Assembly (NCBI GenBank): GCA_003241785.1
Contig: QFPW01000045.1
Span: 1-10,269 of the forward strand
DNA from: Rhodovulum sulfidophilum
GTDB lineage: Bacteria; Pseudomonadota; Alphaproteobacteria; Rhodobacterales; Rhodobacteraceae
Direction: 5' to 3'
DNA length: 10,269 nt
Shown here one piece after another: positions 1 to 7,973 of the stretch. The notes beneath the pieces are model-generated. The model had not been told where the DNA came from. It saw only the letters and a list, made by a program, of their open reading frames with translations, and ran no database searches. The stretch's first letter is position 1. Each line of letters opens with the position of its first letter. The position numbers and the translations under genes were made by a program.

Positions 1-1
1 C

Positions 2-103
2 CATCGCGGCGAAACCCGGCGATCCTTTCACGTCTCGGAACTCACCGACGCCGAGGCGGAGAAGCTGATCGGCGAGCTTCGGGACAGCATCGACAATGAA
101 TGA
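2..103 (+). CDS. C-terminal fragment of a small protein, possible antitoxin of a toxin-antitoxin pair
   Basis: Only the last 33 residues are in the window; the gene begins upstream. The frame is open from the window edge to a TGA at 101-103. The tail is charged and probably helical (LTDAEAEKLIGELRDSIDNE). Its stop lies inside the start of the next gene (8-base overlap), so the two are almost certainly translated as a coupled pair. Because the downstream product resembles a PemK/MazF toxin, this could be the cognate antitoxin, whose C-terminal tail usually wraps the toxin. That role is inferred from position only; no DNA-binding motif is visible in the fragment. The other two forward frames stop earlier or have less protein-like composition. 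Confidence 0.6.
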   Translation, partial: HRGETRRSFHVSELTDAEAEKLIGELRDSIDNE

Positions 104-518
104 CGCCACGAGTCCCGCGATCGGGGAGGTGTGGCGCTATCCCTTCCTCTGGAGCCGGGAAGGCTCGCGGGCCGAAACGGAGGGGCGCAAGGCGCCCCCG
201 GTGGCCATGGCCCTGGTCACGCGCAATTCGGCCGGCGATTTGGAGGTGCTCATGGTGCCGATCACCTCACAGCCGCCCCGGGATAATCCGTTCGCTATCG
301 CGGTGCCCGATACCGAGAGACGTCGCGCGGGCCTCGACGCGCATGTCCCGCTTTGGATCATCGTTGACGAAGCGAACATCGATCTACCGGAACACAGCTA
401 CTATTTCGAGCCGGGCGCGAAGATTGGGGCCTTCAGCGCTCGCTTCACGAAGACGGTCCAGACCCTCATGATCCAAGCGATCAAGGAACGGAGGCTCAGC
501 CGTACTATGCGCCGATAG
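96..518 (+). CDS. PemK/MazF-like protein (putative type II toxin)
   Basis: A 140-residue protein starting at an ATG that overlaps the upstream stop by 8 bases, typical of coupled toxin-antitoxin genes. Residues 10-18 (GEVWRYPFL) fit the first strand of the PemK/MazF barrel. Residues 30-43 (GRKAPPVAMAL...) fit the strand that in this family usually reads G.K.RP followed by hydrophobics. Residues 54-58 (VPITS) fit the conserved P-I-T-S strand. Known family members are ribosome-independent mRNA endoribonucleases neutralised by the antitoxin. Here the position usually held by Arg in the RP pair reads Pro (A33-P34-P35), so activity is not certain. The protein is longer than most MazF proteins (about 110 residues), with a basic C-terminal helix at residues 118-140. 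It could instead be a non-toxic relative of the fold. The family call is by motif only. Confidence 0.65.
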   Translation: MNDATSPAIGEVWRYPFLWSREGSRAETEGRKAPPVAMALVTRNSAGDLEVLMVPITSQPPRDNPFAIAVPDTERRRAGLDAHVPLWIIVDEANIDLPEHSYYFEPGAKIGAFSARFTKTVQTLMIQAIKERRLSRTMRR

Positions 519-574
519 AGTTGGGTCAGGCGGGCGGGAGAGCAGCCATTCGCCGCCGCAGCACGCCGATATCG

Positions 575-602
575 CGGCGCTAGGAGCGGTCGTTCGGGGG
601 CG
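575..602 (+). repeat. Left arm of 28-nt imperfect inverted repeat flanking the giant gene
   Basis: Bases 575-602 match the reverse complement of 7815-7842 at 25 of 28 positions, with an uninterrupted 12-base core gcggtcgttcgg (586-597). The part at 577-591 is the reverse complement of gaccgctcctagcgc, which matches a second right-flank copy at 7777-7791 at 14 of 15 bases. The arms lie 335 bases before and 259 bases after the giant gene. No transposase or target-site duplication is visible. Confidence 0.55.
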
Positions 603-907
603 CGGCCAAGATCCGACCCTCTGGGCGGGGAACGGCCGTTCGGTCGTGCTGCCTGCATGGCCGCTCTCGAGCCAAAATGAAGGATGCCGCGTCGCGTTCG
701 AACGGCAGCAACGCGTCTTCAAATCGGCCATTCAAGACCGCGCCTCAGCCGCCCAAAAGCGGACGAGCTGCCGCTTGGAAGCGCGGGAAACACTGCATCG
801 CCGAGAATTACACTCTTCGCAATCTGCAAACGCCGTGATGGAGTGCTCGCTATCCGGGGGATGGTGAAAGTCGTCCCCTCGCGAAGTCCATGCTAGTTGC
901 ATAGCTT

Positions 908-937
908 GGAGGATGCATTTAGGGCGGGACCACTCGA
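908..937 (+). promoter_or_regulatory. Translation initiation region of the giant gene
   Basis: A strong GGAGG lies at 908-912, but 25 bases before the TTG start at 938, too far to serve it directly. It abuts an ATG at 913 with no spacing; that ATG opens a 16-codon frame ending at TAA 961-963 and overlapping the giant gene in another frame. A weaker purine run, AGGGCGGGA at 921-929, lies 8 bases from the TTG and is the likelier ribosome binding site. An in-frame TAG at 920-922 excludes any upstream start. TGCAT at 898-902 and ATGCA at 913-917 could pair around the GGAGG, but the stem is only 5 bp. Confidence 0.4.
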
Positions 938-3900
938 TTGGCAGATCAGCCGATTACAGATAACCGCGAAGATGGCGCGGTCACGCCGCTAGCGCTTGAC
1001 AAGGTTCGAGCGTCGAAGGCTGGACACGCTTACCATGAGGCGTGGGCTGCGCGCACGGCTCTCGAACTTCTTCCGCCTTCGACGGACCTTACCAGCATCA
1101 CCCTCGAAGGATTCGATGAGGAGGACGAGCAAGAACTAGGAACAGGTGCGGTCGAGATTGCCGATCTCGTCCGCTATCACGGCGGTACCAATGTCGCCCA
1201 GTCGCATCGAGTCACCGTCGTTCAGTTCAAATATTCGATCGCGAGTGCCGATAGGGCGGTGAGGGCGTCCGACATCGCTTCCACGCTGAGAAAATTTGCG
1301 GCTTCGGACACTGATCTGCGAGTCGCCTATGGTGACCGCCATGTCGTGGAAGTGGTCAGGTACGAGTTCGCGACCAACCGGCCCATCCACGCCGACCTTG
1401 GCAAGGCTATATCGGCCTTGGTTAAAGGTTCGGAAGCTGAGCACGACGTGGCCCGTCAAGCGAACCAGATCGCGGAAGCCTTGCGCGATTACCCGCATTC
1501 GCAAGCCGAATTGCTTCAACGACTGGAGCTGGTTGGCAGCAAGGGCAGCCTGGTCGACGCCGAACGCGGGATTTCCGCGACCCTTGCAGCCTGGGGCGAG
1601 CCCGGCGACCCAGATGCGGAAAAGCGACTCCTCAAGCTGCGGAATCTGATCAGGTTCAAAGCCGGTCCGGGCAGCGAGGCGGACAAGCGAGTCGATCGGA
1701 TTGCCGTCTTGGCCGAACTCGAGGTCGAGGACGAGGAGAGGCTGTATCCGACGCCCGACGCCTTTCCCGATGTTGGGGAAGTGGTCCAGCGGGAGGTCAT
1801 GGCCGACTTGTTGCAGCTCGCGCGCCAACCTGGCTTTCCGCTTGTCGTCCATGCGGCGGGAGGAATGGGCAAGACGGTGTTGATGCAGGGCTTGGCCGAG
1901 CAGCTCAAGGGTGAGGGGCCAGTCGTCCTGTTCGACGGCTTCGGCGCCGGCCGGTGGCGAGATCCCTCGGACAACCGCCACCTCCCCGACCGAACCTTGG
2001 TTCACCTGGCTAATTTGCTGGCGGGAGAAGGCCTTTGCGACATCCTTCTGCCCATTGCCGACGTCACGGCACTGCTGAAGGCATTCCGCCGACGCCTTGC
2101 ACAATCAGTCGCTTCCGCGCGCAACACGCGCCCGGACGCACATGTATCCTTGGTACTGGACGCCGTCGATCATGCCGGGCTCGCTGCACAGGAGACTGCC
2201 ACTCAATCATTTGCCCACCTGCTTCTGCGCAGCATCAGCACAAGCCCGATCGATGGCATCCGAATCGTGGCTTCCTGCCGGACTGAGCGGCTTGCTCTCG
2301 CAACGGGCGGCAGCTCTCATCGGAGATTTCCGATACCGCTGTTTACGGATTCCGAAGCCCGCACCCTAATCGTGAGCCGAGCACCGGATTGCTCTCAAGC
2401 TGAAATCGCTGCGCTGCTGACGCGGTCGGGCCGCAATCCCCGCTGCCTGGATAGCCTCATCGCGGCGGGTCGGCCTTTCGACCCGATTTCATTCCCGGAT
2501 TCTCCGACCGAACCTAGCGATCTGTTGGACGCACTTTTGCGAAAGCGACTGGACGACGCTCGAGAAACGGCCCGCGCTCGGGGTGCGAGCGATGCTGACA
2601 TCGATCTCTTGCTTACTGGGATAGCCTTGCTTGCGCCGCCCGTGCCGATCGAGGAGCTGGCTGCGGCGCACGGTTTGATCGCCGACCAGGTGGAAAGCTT
2701 CGCTGCCGACTTGGCGCCGCTGCTCGAACGAACGCCACACGGCCTGATGTTCCGCGACGAGCCGACCGAAACCTTGATCCGAATGACATACGGTAGCGAC
2801 CAAGCTGGCCGAGATCGTGTCATCGCGGCCTTGCAAGAGCGCCAGGATTCTTCGAACTACGCAGCGAGGGCGTTGCCGGCATTGCTGACGTCGTTTCGCG
2901 ATGCAGATCAGCTCATCGAACTGGCCTATGATCTGCGTGTTCCTATCGGCGCCTCCCAAGTCAGCGTTCGCGGCATTCGACTGGCCCGCATCACAGCAGC
3001 GATCACGCTGGCGGGAAGCCTTGGGCGCCGTGACGATCTGTTCCGCCTGCTGCTTGAGGCCTCGCTGGTCGCGGCCGGCCATGAACGATCGGACCGCTTT
3101 CTCTACGAGCATCCCGATCTTGCTGCGGTTTCCGGCGATCCGGAGGCTTTGCGCAGACTTGCGGCAACTTATGTCGGCTGGCCGGGAGGGAAGCACGCGG
3201 CGCTGGCGTTGGCAAACGCGTTCGCCGGCGATCGCGATGAAGCGCGCCGGCATGCCCGTCGATCTATCGACTGGCACAATTGGGCCGCGCACTCGCAACG
3301 TGCCACGCGGTTCAGCAACACGAATGCGTCGCGAGAGTGGGATGACGTCGGCTTTGCCTATGTCGAGATGCTGGTGGGCAACGACGTCCGGGTCGCTAAA
3401 TTTATCGCTCGCCGCGAGGACGGAGCGGCCTACGCAAAGTTCAGGGACTTGTTCGACCTGCTGGAACGTCATTACCTCTCCAGTCATCCGCCCACCTCCC
3501 GTGTCTTCGCCCGTGTGGCGCGGTGTACGCTCCCATCCCGCGCCCTCTTTGCCGCCGCGCTCCAATTCGGAGACCGCGACGCCACCCGTGATAAGAAGCT
3601 GGTCGCCGCAATGGCTTCCGCGCCAGCTCCCGCCGGAGATGGCGCCAGCCTGGCGATGGCAAGCGTTCTTGCGTCGGCCCGCGCCGCCGATGTCGGGCTC
3701 GATCATGAAGCTTCGGTGCTCCTCGCCGGTGCCGGGCTCAAAGTTCAATCGATACATGACTTTTCGAGCTACTTCCCGATCGACCGGACCGTTGATGTAG
3801 CTGTGCTTGCCGCAGGCGTGCGATCCGCTCTGCGAGGTCGGCCCGCAACGCTGCTCGACATCGCCCCGGCCGAGTTGGTCGAGTTGGTGCCGATAAGTTT

Positions 3901-6900
3901 GCAGACGCGCGGACCGGCGGCGTTTGCTCGCGCGCTGGATCGAAAGCTGGCGGAACCGAAATACGAACCTGGTCGGCGGCCGAGGCAGCGTCGCGACAGC
4001 TTGAATGGTAAGAAGCGGTCCGACTATTCACACGCGCTCAGCGGCCGGATCATGCCGTTGCTGCCATATGCGCAGGACCTGGCAAACATCATTCGCCCGC
4101 CGCTTCAAGCGACGCGTTCCGAGATGCTCTCCCTAGCGATTAATCGTGTCATCGCCGACGTCGAGAAGGCATCGAATTATCCGTATAGCGATGGCAAAGC
4201 CTATCTCGCCAGGACCGGCTTTCGGGTGGTCTTCTATCTGGCCGACGCGCTGGGAGCATTCGACGCTGCTCTCGCCAAACATATGGTCGATTGGCTGGCG
4301 ACCGCGCCCGGACTGTACACATCGGAACTCACCGACTTCGTCGCACGGTTGTCCCGCCTACCTCAATGTCATGATGCAGCGCTCGTCCTAGCCTCTCATG
4401 TCGAGAAGAGAATCCAACTCGACACCGACGTTGGCTCCCGGGTTACGGCCTACGGCGGTCTTGCTCGCGCCGTATGGCGGGTAAGCACCGAGGAAGCCGC
4501 AGCATACTTTCGCCGGGCCCTCGATCTTGCGGAAGCTATCGGATCCGACGATTTCGACCGGACGAACCATCTGTTGGAACTTACCGCGCATTACAAAGGT
4601 GCCGAGCTGTCGCCGGAGGCATCGCACACGCTCGCTCGCATCCTCGAACTGAACCAAGGCGAAGACGGTCGCTTTCCGTGGATCGAATATGCGAACACGA
4701 TGGTGCCCATTGCCGGGCGGGCAACGCTGGCGATGATCAACCGTCTGGACGATCGTGACGTTGCGCGCCTGAGACTCTCGCTCGGTCCCGCGCTCACCGT
4801 CTTGGTGCGGCAATCGAAACTTTCGGCCGAAACGGCAGCGGCGCTTTTTGGGCTGGCCCCGCCGGGAGAAACTTGGACTTGGCAGATCTCGGATTTCGCG
4901 ACAGAGGCGGTCAAGCAGCTTCCTCCAGAGCGGCACGAATGGTTCTTCAACCTCCTTCTGATCGAGATCGATCGAGACGACCAATTGACGCCGGCGCGCG
5001 ATACGATCGAAGGCCTCGCTCGCCTCGCCACCGAACATCTGCCCGCGACCTCGGCAACCCGGATTCGGATCGAGGGACTTCTGTCTCGGCGCGGCCCGCG
5101 AGACAATCTTCGCCCCGCCGCAGTGCCCGCTCCGGCGGAATCAGAGCCACAACCCTACCCGGTCGATCTGAATGACCCGGATGAGATTGACCGCCTGATA
5201 CTCCGCGAGGAAGTCGGTCAAACCGGGCGTCGATGGCCGGTGCGCACTTTACTCGACCTTGCACAGCGTGCGGCAACCCCAGCTGAGCGCCTCGGGTTTG
5301 TTCGCGCCGTCGTTGAAGCCACGGCCGCGTCGCTGGCTGACAAGATAAGCGCTCTCGACGGCCACTTGGAGGTCTGGAGTGCGTCATCCGCAGCCATGCG
5401 CGATGCGCTACCGGAGCTCGGACTGCGGTTGGCTTCGAAGCATGCGACAGAACTCGCTAGCTCCAGCACGGACGCCTGGGGCGGATGGCGGGGGCTCGAG
5501 CGGCACTTCCTGGCTGAGCGAGTCGCTCTGGTCGAGCACGTCGTGGCGGGGCTGCGCAGCGACGCCGGAAACCTGGGCGGCAATGCATGGCTGGCGCTGG
5601 CGGCCCGGCTGGCTGCGAATGTTAACGACGAGGCGATCGTCGAAGGTCTCGAGCGATTTCTCGCGACAAGCGCCGAGAAGTTGCCGAACGAAGTTGGCGA
5701 TGGCCCGTGGAGTACAGCTCTCGCGGTGCCGAACGATGAGGTGGATCTGATCGCAGGCCTTTTGTGGTCACGGCTCGGTCATCCCGTCGCGGCAATGCGA
5801 TGGCGCGCCGCGCATGCCGTGCGGCGAGTGGCTGAAACTGGGCGTTTCGATTTCATCGGCAAGCTGATCGAACGCTTTGATGCCGGAACGCGCTCGCCCT
5901 TCACCGACGCGAAATTGCCATTTTTAGCCTTGCATTCACGGCTTTGGTTACTGATCGCTCTCGCTCGGATCGCCAAGGATTCTCCCGCATCCTTGGTGCA
6001 GCACAGAGATTTTCTCGAACGGATAGCTGAATCGGTCGACTTCCCTCATGTCGTCATGCGCTCGTTTGCACAGGATGCTCTAGGCGCGATCGCGTCAGCC
6101 CTACCACCTGCGGAAGAGGCGATCGTCCTGGGCGTGATCGCATCCACGAACGTCTCGCCACATCCACAGGCTCCCCGAGCCGATTATACCGAGCTTTGCT
6201 ACGTCTCGCGCCCGGACACCTCGCCCCTCCCCGACAATCCCTTCCATTTGGATTGCGACTTCAACAAGTATCAGGTCGAACGCCTGTGCCGCGTTTTCGG
6301 ATGTCCCGGCTGGGAGATCGAAGACCGCATTGAGCGCTGGGTGCGGCGTTGGGATCCTTACGTGAGGGCGATGCACGAATGCCCGCGTAGCAACGGATAC
6401 GATCAAACCTGGTCATCGGGTTATGTCCCCGATCGCGATCTCTATGGCGGCTATCTCGGTTGGCATGCGCTCATGCTCGTCGCAGGTGAACTCCTGGCCG
6501 ACCGTCCCGTCGTTGGCGAGTATTGGAGTGGAGATGCCTGGGGCGCTTTTCTCAACGAATATCGCTTGTCGCGCGATGACGGCTTGTGGCTCGCTGACCT
6601 GACCGACCCGTTTCCGCTCAATCTTCCCAGGGACGCTGACATCCCGATGCCGGATAGCGGCGCTGCTCGACGCCCGGTCGGCGAGGATATCCGCCTGCTT
6701 GCCCCGATACTGGGCATTCGGGATGGCAAAATTGCTTCTGACTGGATTCCGGCCGCAGGTCGCTGGTCAATCGACCGGGATACGACGCTGACCCTACGCT
6801 CCGTCGCGGCGAGCGCGAGCGATGCCCGCTCGACGGTGATGACCCTCATCTCCCACGAGCCGTTCTTCCGTTGGCTACCGAACGACAAAGACGAGATTGC

Positions 6901-7555
6901 TCGCCACTTTGGACAGGAAGGTCACAGCGTCAACGCGTGGGTGGCGGAACCTCCCAACACGCAGCGGCAACTGGATCGTCACGATCCATATGGCTGCACC
7001 TCCGCGCTCGACAGGCCGTTCCCTACAGACGCTACCATTCAGGTGTTGAGCGCAACCCCAGGCGATCCGGTCGTGCGAGAATGGTGGATTGAAAACGCCA
7101 AGGCATTCTACGCGGAGGCGTGGGGCGCGGAGGGCGGCTCCGGCGAGCAAACGTGGAGCGAAGCCGGCTCCCGAGTATTCGTCAGTCACTCCGCGCTGAC
7201 GTCGTTCCTTACGGCGGCGGATCAGCGCCTCGTCGTCGCGTTGAAGCTCCAGAAATATCACCGCGGCAAATCGAGCGGCAAAGCCGGCGACACCAGCGCG
7301 TTCACACATCGATCACTCCTCGCGATCATCAACCAGCGTGGCGAAGTTTGGATACCACACCGCCTGTCGAAGCACGCCCGACGCGCAATTGAGGAGCTTG
7401 ACGCCGACCGGAGACGCGATTTTCACCCGCGGTTTCGGGCCATCGCCGGTCTTCCCGACGAGCGGCTTGCGCGCGGAGCTCATCTCCCGATCGATTCCGA
7501 GTTCTCCCGTGGATTCTTGGAGCAATTGGAGAAAAGCGACGCAACTCCCCAATAA
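938..7555 (+). CDS. Giant Avs-like STAND NTPase with N-terminal Cap4/DUF4297-like nuclease, putative antiphage effector
   Basis: An intact 2205-residue protein. The TTG start is forced: an in-frame stop lies at 920-922 and the next possible start (GTG 1259) would delete the nuclease core. Residues 28-120 look like a PD-(D/E)xK nuclease of the Cap4/DUF4297 kind: G29-HAYHEAW helix, E57-G58, a strand with D76 (VEIADLV), then the Q96-F-K98 strand (VVQFKYS). Residues 300-470 are a P-loop NTPase: AAGGMGKT at 306-313 (first Walker A Gly replaced by Ala), Walker B SLVLDAVD with D408 and D411, and ASCRTER at 445-451 as probable sensor. Residues 548-615 resemble the STAND winged helix. Residues 620-1385 are mostly helical and partly TPR-like (about 1187-1210); a Pro/Glu-rich linker lies at 1392-1416, HEAT-like helices at about 1600-1720 and a Trp-rich region at 1745-2205. 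Known Avs proteins sense phage proteins, oligomerise with ATP and switch on an N-terminal nuclease; the same role here is inferred. No partner gene adjoins. Codon use is more mixed than in the genes to the right. Confidence 0.85.
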   Translation: MADQPITDNREDGAVTPLALDKVRASKAGHAYHEAWAARTALELLPPSTDLTSITLEGFDEEDEQELGTGAVEIADLVRYHGGTNVAQSHRVTVVQFKYSIASADRAVRASDIASTLRKFAASDTDLRVAYGDRHVVEVVRYEFATNRPIHADLGKAISALVKGSEAEHDVARQANQIAEALRDYPHSQAELLQRLELVGSKGSLVDAERGISATLAAWGEPGDPDAEKRLLKLRNLIRFKAGPGSEADKRVDRIAVLAELEVEDEERLYPTPDAFPDVGEVVQREVMADLLQLARQPGFPLVVHAAGGMGKTVLMQGLAEQLKGEGPVVLFDGFGAGRWRDPSDNRHLPDRTLVHLANLLAGEGLCDILLPIADVTALLKAFRRRLAQSVASARNTRPDAHVSLVLDAVDHAGLAAQETATQSFAHLLLRSISTSPIDGIRIVASCRTERLALATGGSSHRRFPIPLFTDSEARTLIVSRAPDCSQAEIAALLTRSGRNPRCLDSLIAAGRPFDPISFPDSPTEPSDLLDALLRKRLDDARETARARGASDADIDLLLTGIALLAPPVPIEELAAAHGLIADQVESFAADLAPLLERTPHGLMFRDEPTETLIRMTYGSDQAGRDRVIAALQERQDSSNYAARALPALLTSFRDADQLIELAYDLRVPIGASQVSVRGIRLARITAAITLAGSLGRRDDLFRLLLEASLVAAGHERSDRFLYEHPDLAAVSGDPEALRRLAATYVGWPGGKHAALALANAFAGDRDEARRHARRSIDWHNWAAHSQRATRFSNTNASREWDDVGFAYVEMLVGNDVRVAKFIARREDGAAYAKFRDLFDLLERHYLSSHPPTSRVFARVARCTLPSRALFAAALQFGDRDATRDKKLVAAMASAPAPAGDGASLAMASVLASARAADVGLDHEASVLLAGAGLKVQSIHDFSSYFPIDRTVDVAVLAAGVRSALRGRPATLLDIAPAELVELVPISLQTRGPAAFARALDRKLAEPKYEPGRRPRQRRDSLNGKKRSDYSHALSGRIMPLLPYAQDLANIIRPPLQATRSEMLSLAINRVIADVEKASNYPYSDGKAYLARTGFRVVFYLADALGAFDAALAKHMVDWLATAPGLYTSELTDFVARLSRLPQCHDAALVLASHVEKRIQLDTDVGSRVTAYGGLARAVWRVSTEEAAAYFRRALDLAEAIGSDDFDRTNHLLELTAHYKGAELSPEASHTLARILELNQGEDGRFPWIEYANTMVPIAGRATLAMINRLDDRDVARLRLSLGPALTVLVRQSKLSAETAAALFGLAPPGETWTWQISDFATEAVKQLPPERHEWFFNLLLIEIDRDDQLTPARDTIEGLARLATEHLPATSATRIRIEGLLSRRGPRDNLRPAAVPAPAESEPQPYPVDLNDPDEIDRLILREEVGQTGRRWPVRTLLDLAQRAATPAERLGFVRAVVEATAASLADKISALDGHLEVWSASSAAMRDALPELGLRLASKHATELASSSTDAWGGWRGLERHFLAERVALVEHVVAGLRSDAGNLGGNAWLALAARLAANVNDEAIVEGLERFLATSAEKLPNEVGDGPWSTALAVPNDEVDLIAGLLWSRLGHPVAAMRWRAAHAVRRVAETGRFDFIGKLIERFDAGTRSPFTDAKLPFLALHSRLWLLIALARIAKDSPASLVQHRDFLERIAESVDFPHVVMRSFAQDALGAIASALPPAEEAIVLGVIASTNVSPHPQAPRADYTELCYVSRPDTSPLPDNPFHLDCDFNKYQVERLCRVFGCPGWEIEDRIERWVRRWDPYVRAMHECPRSNGYDQTWSSGYVPDRDLYGGYLGWHALMLVAGELLADRPVVGEYWSGDAWGAFLNEYRLSRDDGLWLADLTDPFPLNLPRDADIPMPDSGAARRPVGEDIRLLAPILGIRDGKIASDWIPAAGRWSIDRDTTLTLRSVAASASDARSTVMTLISHEPFFRWLPNDKDEIARHFGQEGHSVNAWVAEPPNTQRQLDRHDPYGCTSALDRPFPTDATIQVLSATPGDPVVREWWIENAKAFYAEAWGAEGGSGEQTWSEAGSRVFVSHSALTSFLTAADQRLVVALKLQKYHRGKSSGKAGDTSAFTHRSLLAIINQRGEVWIPHRLSKHARRAIEELDADRRRDFHPRFRAIAGLPDERLARGAHLPIDSEFSRGFLEQLEKSDATPQ

Positions 7556-7776
7556 GGTGGAGCGATATTGTCAGGGAGACTGCGGTCATTGCGATAGCGT
7601 GCCGGTTACCCCGATAAGTTTAGCATCGACAACGGGGGCGAACGTACGTCCGCTTTGGCAAGTCGAAATGTCGAGAGCGGCCCGTGAGTTTCCGGCCCCG
7701 AAGCCGTCATTGCCTCGGGCACGACGGATGGCAGCTTAGTCCGCATCGCGGTCAATTCGGGCGCATGCGTCGGGAG

Positions 7777-7791
7777 GACCGCTCCTGGCGC
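7777..7791 (+). repeat. Copy of 15-base motif GACCGCYCCTRGCGC
   Basis: Reads gaccgctcctggcgc. A second direct copy, gaccgcccctggcgc, lies 49 bases downstream at 7826-7840 (14 of 15 identical), inside the inverted-repeat arm. A third copy is inverted in the left flank at 577-591 (14 of 15). The function is unknown; three copies around one gene is more than expected for a purely random string, but the motif is GC rich. Confidence 0.5.
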
Positions 7792-7814
7792 TTATTTCCG
7801 CTACTCGCGCGGAC

Positions 7815-7842
7815 CGCCGCCGAACGACCGCCCCTGGCGCCG
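7815..7842 (-). repeat. Right arm of 28-nt imperfect inverted repeat flanking the giant gene
   Basis: The reverse complement of these bases matches 575-602 at 25 of 28 positions; the core ccgaacgaccgc lies at 7820-7831. The similarity stops abruptly on both sides. The pair encloses the whole giant gene and nothing else convincing. It could be the edge of an inserted unit or two copies of a dispersed intergenic repeat. Confidence 0.55.
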
Positions 7843-7931
7843 AAGCCGCCGGTCGGATCGTGGTTCAACGTGCTTCGGTCGCCAGACGATCACACCGCCC
7901 CGCCAAGCTTCCTTTCCGCGCCAGAACACCT

Positions 7932-7973
7932 ATGGTGCGCGCGCCGGCCACCCTGGCCGGCCCCACCATGGAG
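7932..7973 (+). promoter_or_regulatory. Hairpin abutting the hss ribosome binding site
   Basis: An 8-bp perfect stem (gccggcca 7943-7950 with tggccggc 7954-7961, 3-base loop) sits inside an outer 6-bp stem (ATGGTG 7932-7937 with CACCAT 7964-7969). The outer stem ends next to GGAG at 7970-7973, the only good ribosome binding sequence before the TTG at 7984 (10 bases between). If transcribed, the structure would sit at the edge of the ribosome footprint and could tune translation. No known riboswitch was recognised. Confidence 0.45.

Larger units (their letters stand above)
519..937. other. Noncoding region upstream of the giant gene
   Basis: About 420 bases with no convincing gene. Two short open frames (646-867 and 684-896) overlap each other in different frames, have Arg/Ser-rich shadow-like composition and no good ribosome binding site. 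The region holds one arm of a 28-nt imperfect inverted repeat (575-602), plus two short strings that recur in inverted orientation in the noncoding region on the other side of the giant gene: ccgctctcga at 661-670, and a gcggacg-containing string around 751-765. No clear terminator for the toxin-like gene and no clear sigma-70 promoter was recognised. The promoter of the giant gene must lie here or further upstream. Confidence 0.6.

Noticed and set aside
646..896. Two overlapping short plus-strand frames upstream of the giant gene
   Set aside because: Ser/Arg-rich, no ribosome binding site, mutually overlapping in different frames; they include strings that recur as noncoding repeats.
1136..2104. 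322-residue minus-strand frame inside the giant gene
   Set aside because: Lies opposite the nuclease and P-loop region and shows no motifs of its own.
2489..3757. 422-residue minus-strand frame inside the giant gene
   Set aside because: Antisense shadow; the plus-strand frame has coherent domain structure throughout.
938..7555. Possibility that the giant gene is a frameshifted merger or fusion artefact
   Set aside because: A single frame carries nuclease, NTPase, winged helix and repeats in the order expected of STAND immune proteins, with no internal stop.
7338..7739. 133-residue plus-strand frame crossing the end of the giant gene
   Set aside because: Its first half overlaps the conserved end of the giant gene in another frame and the rest is repeat-bearing noncoding sequence.
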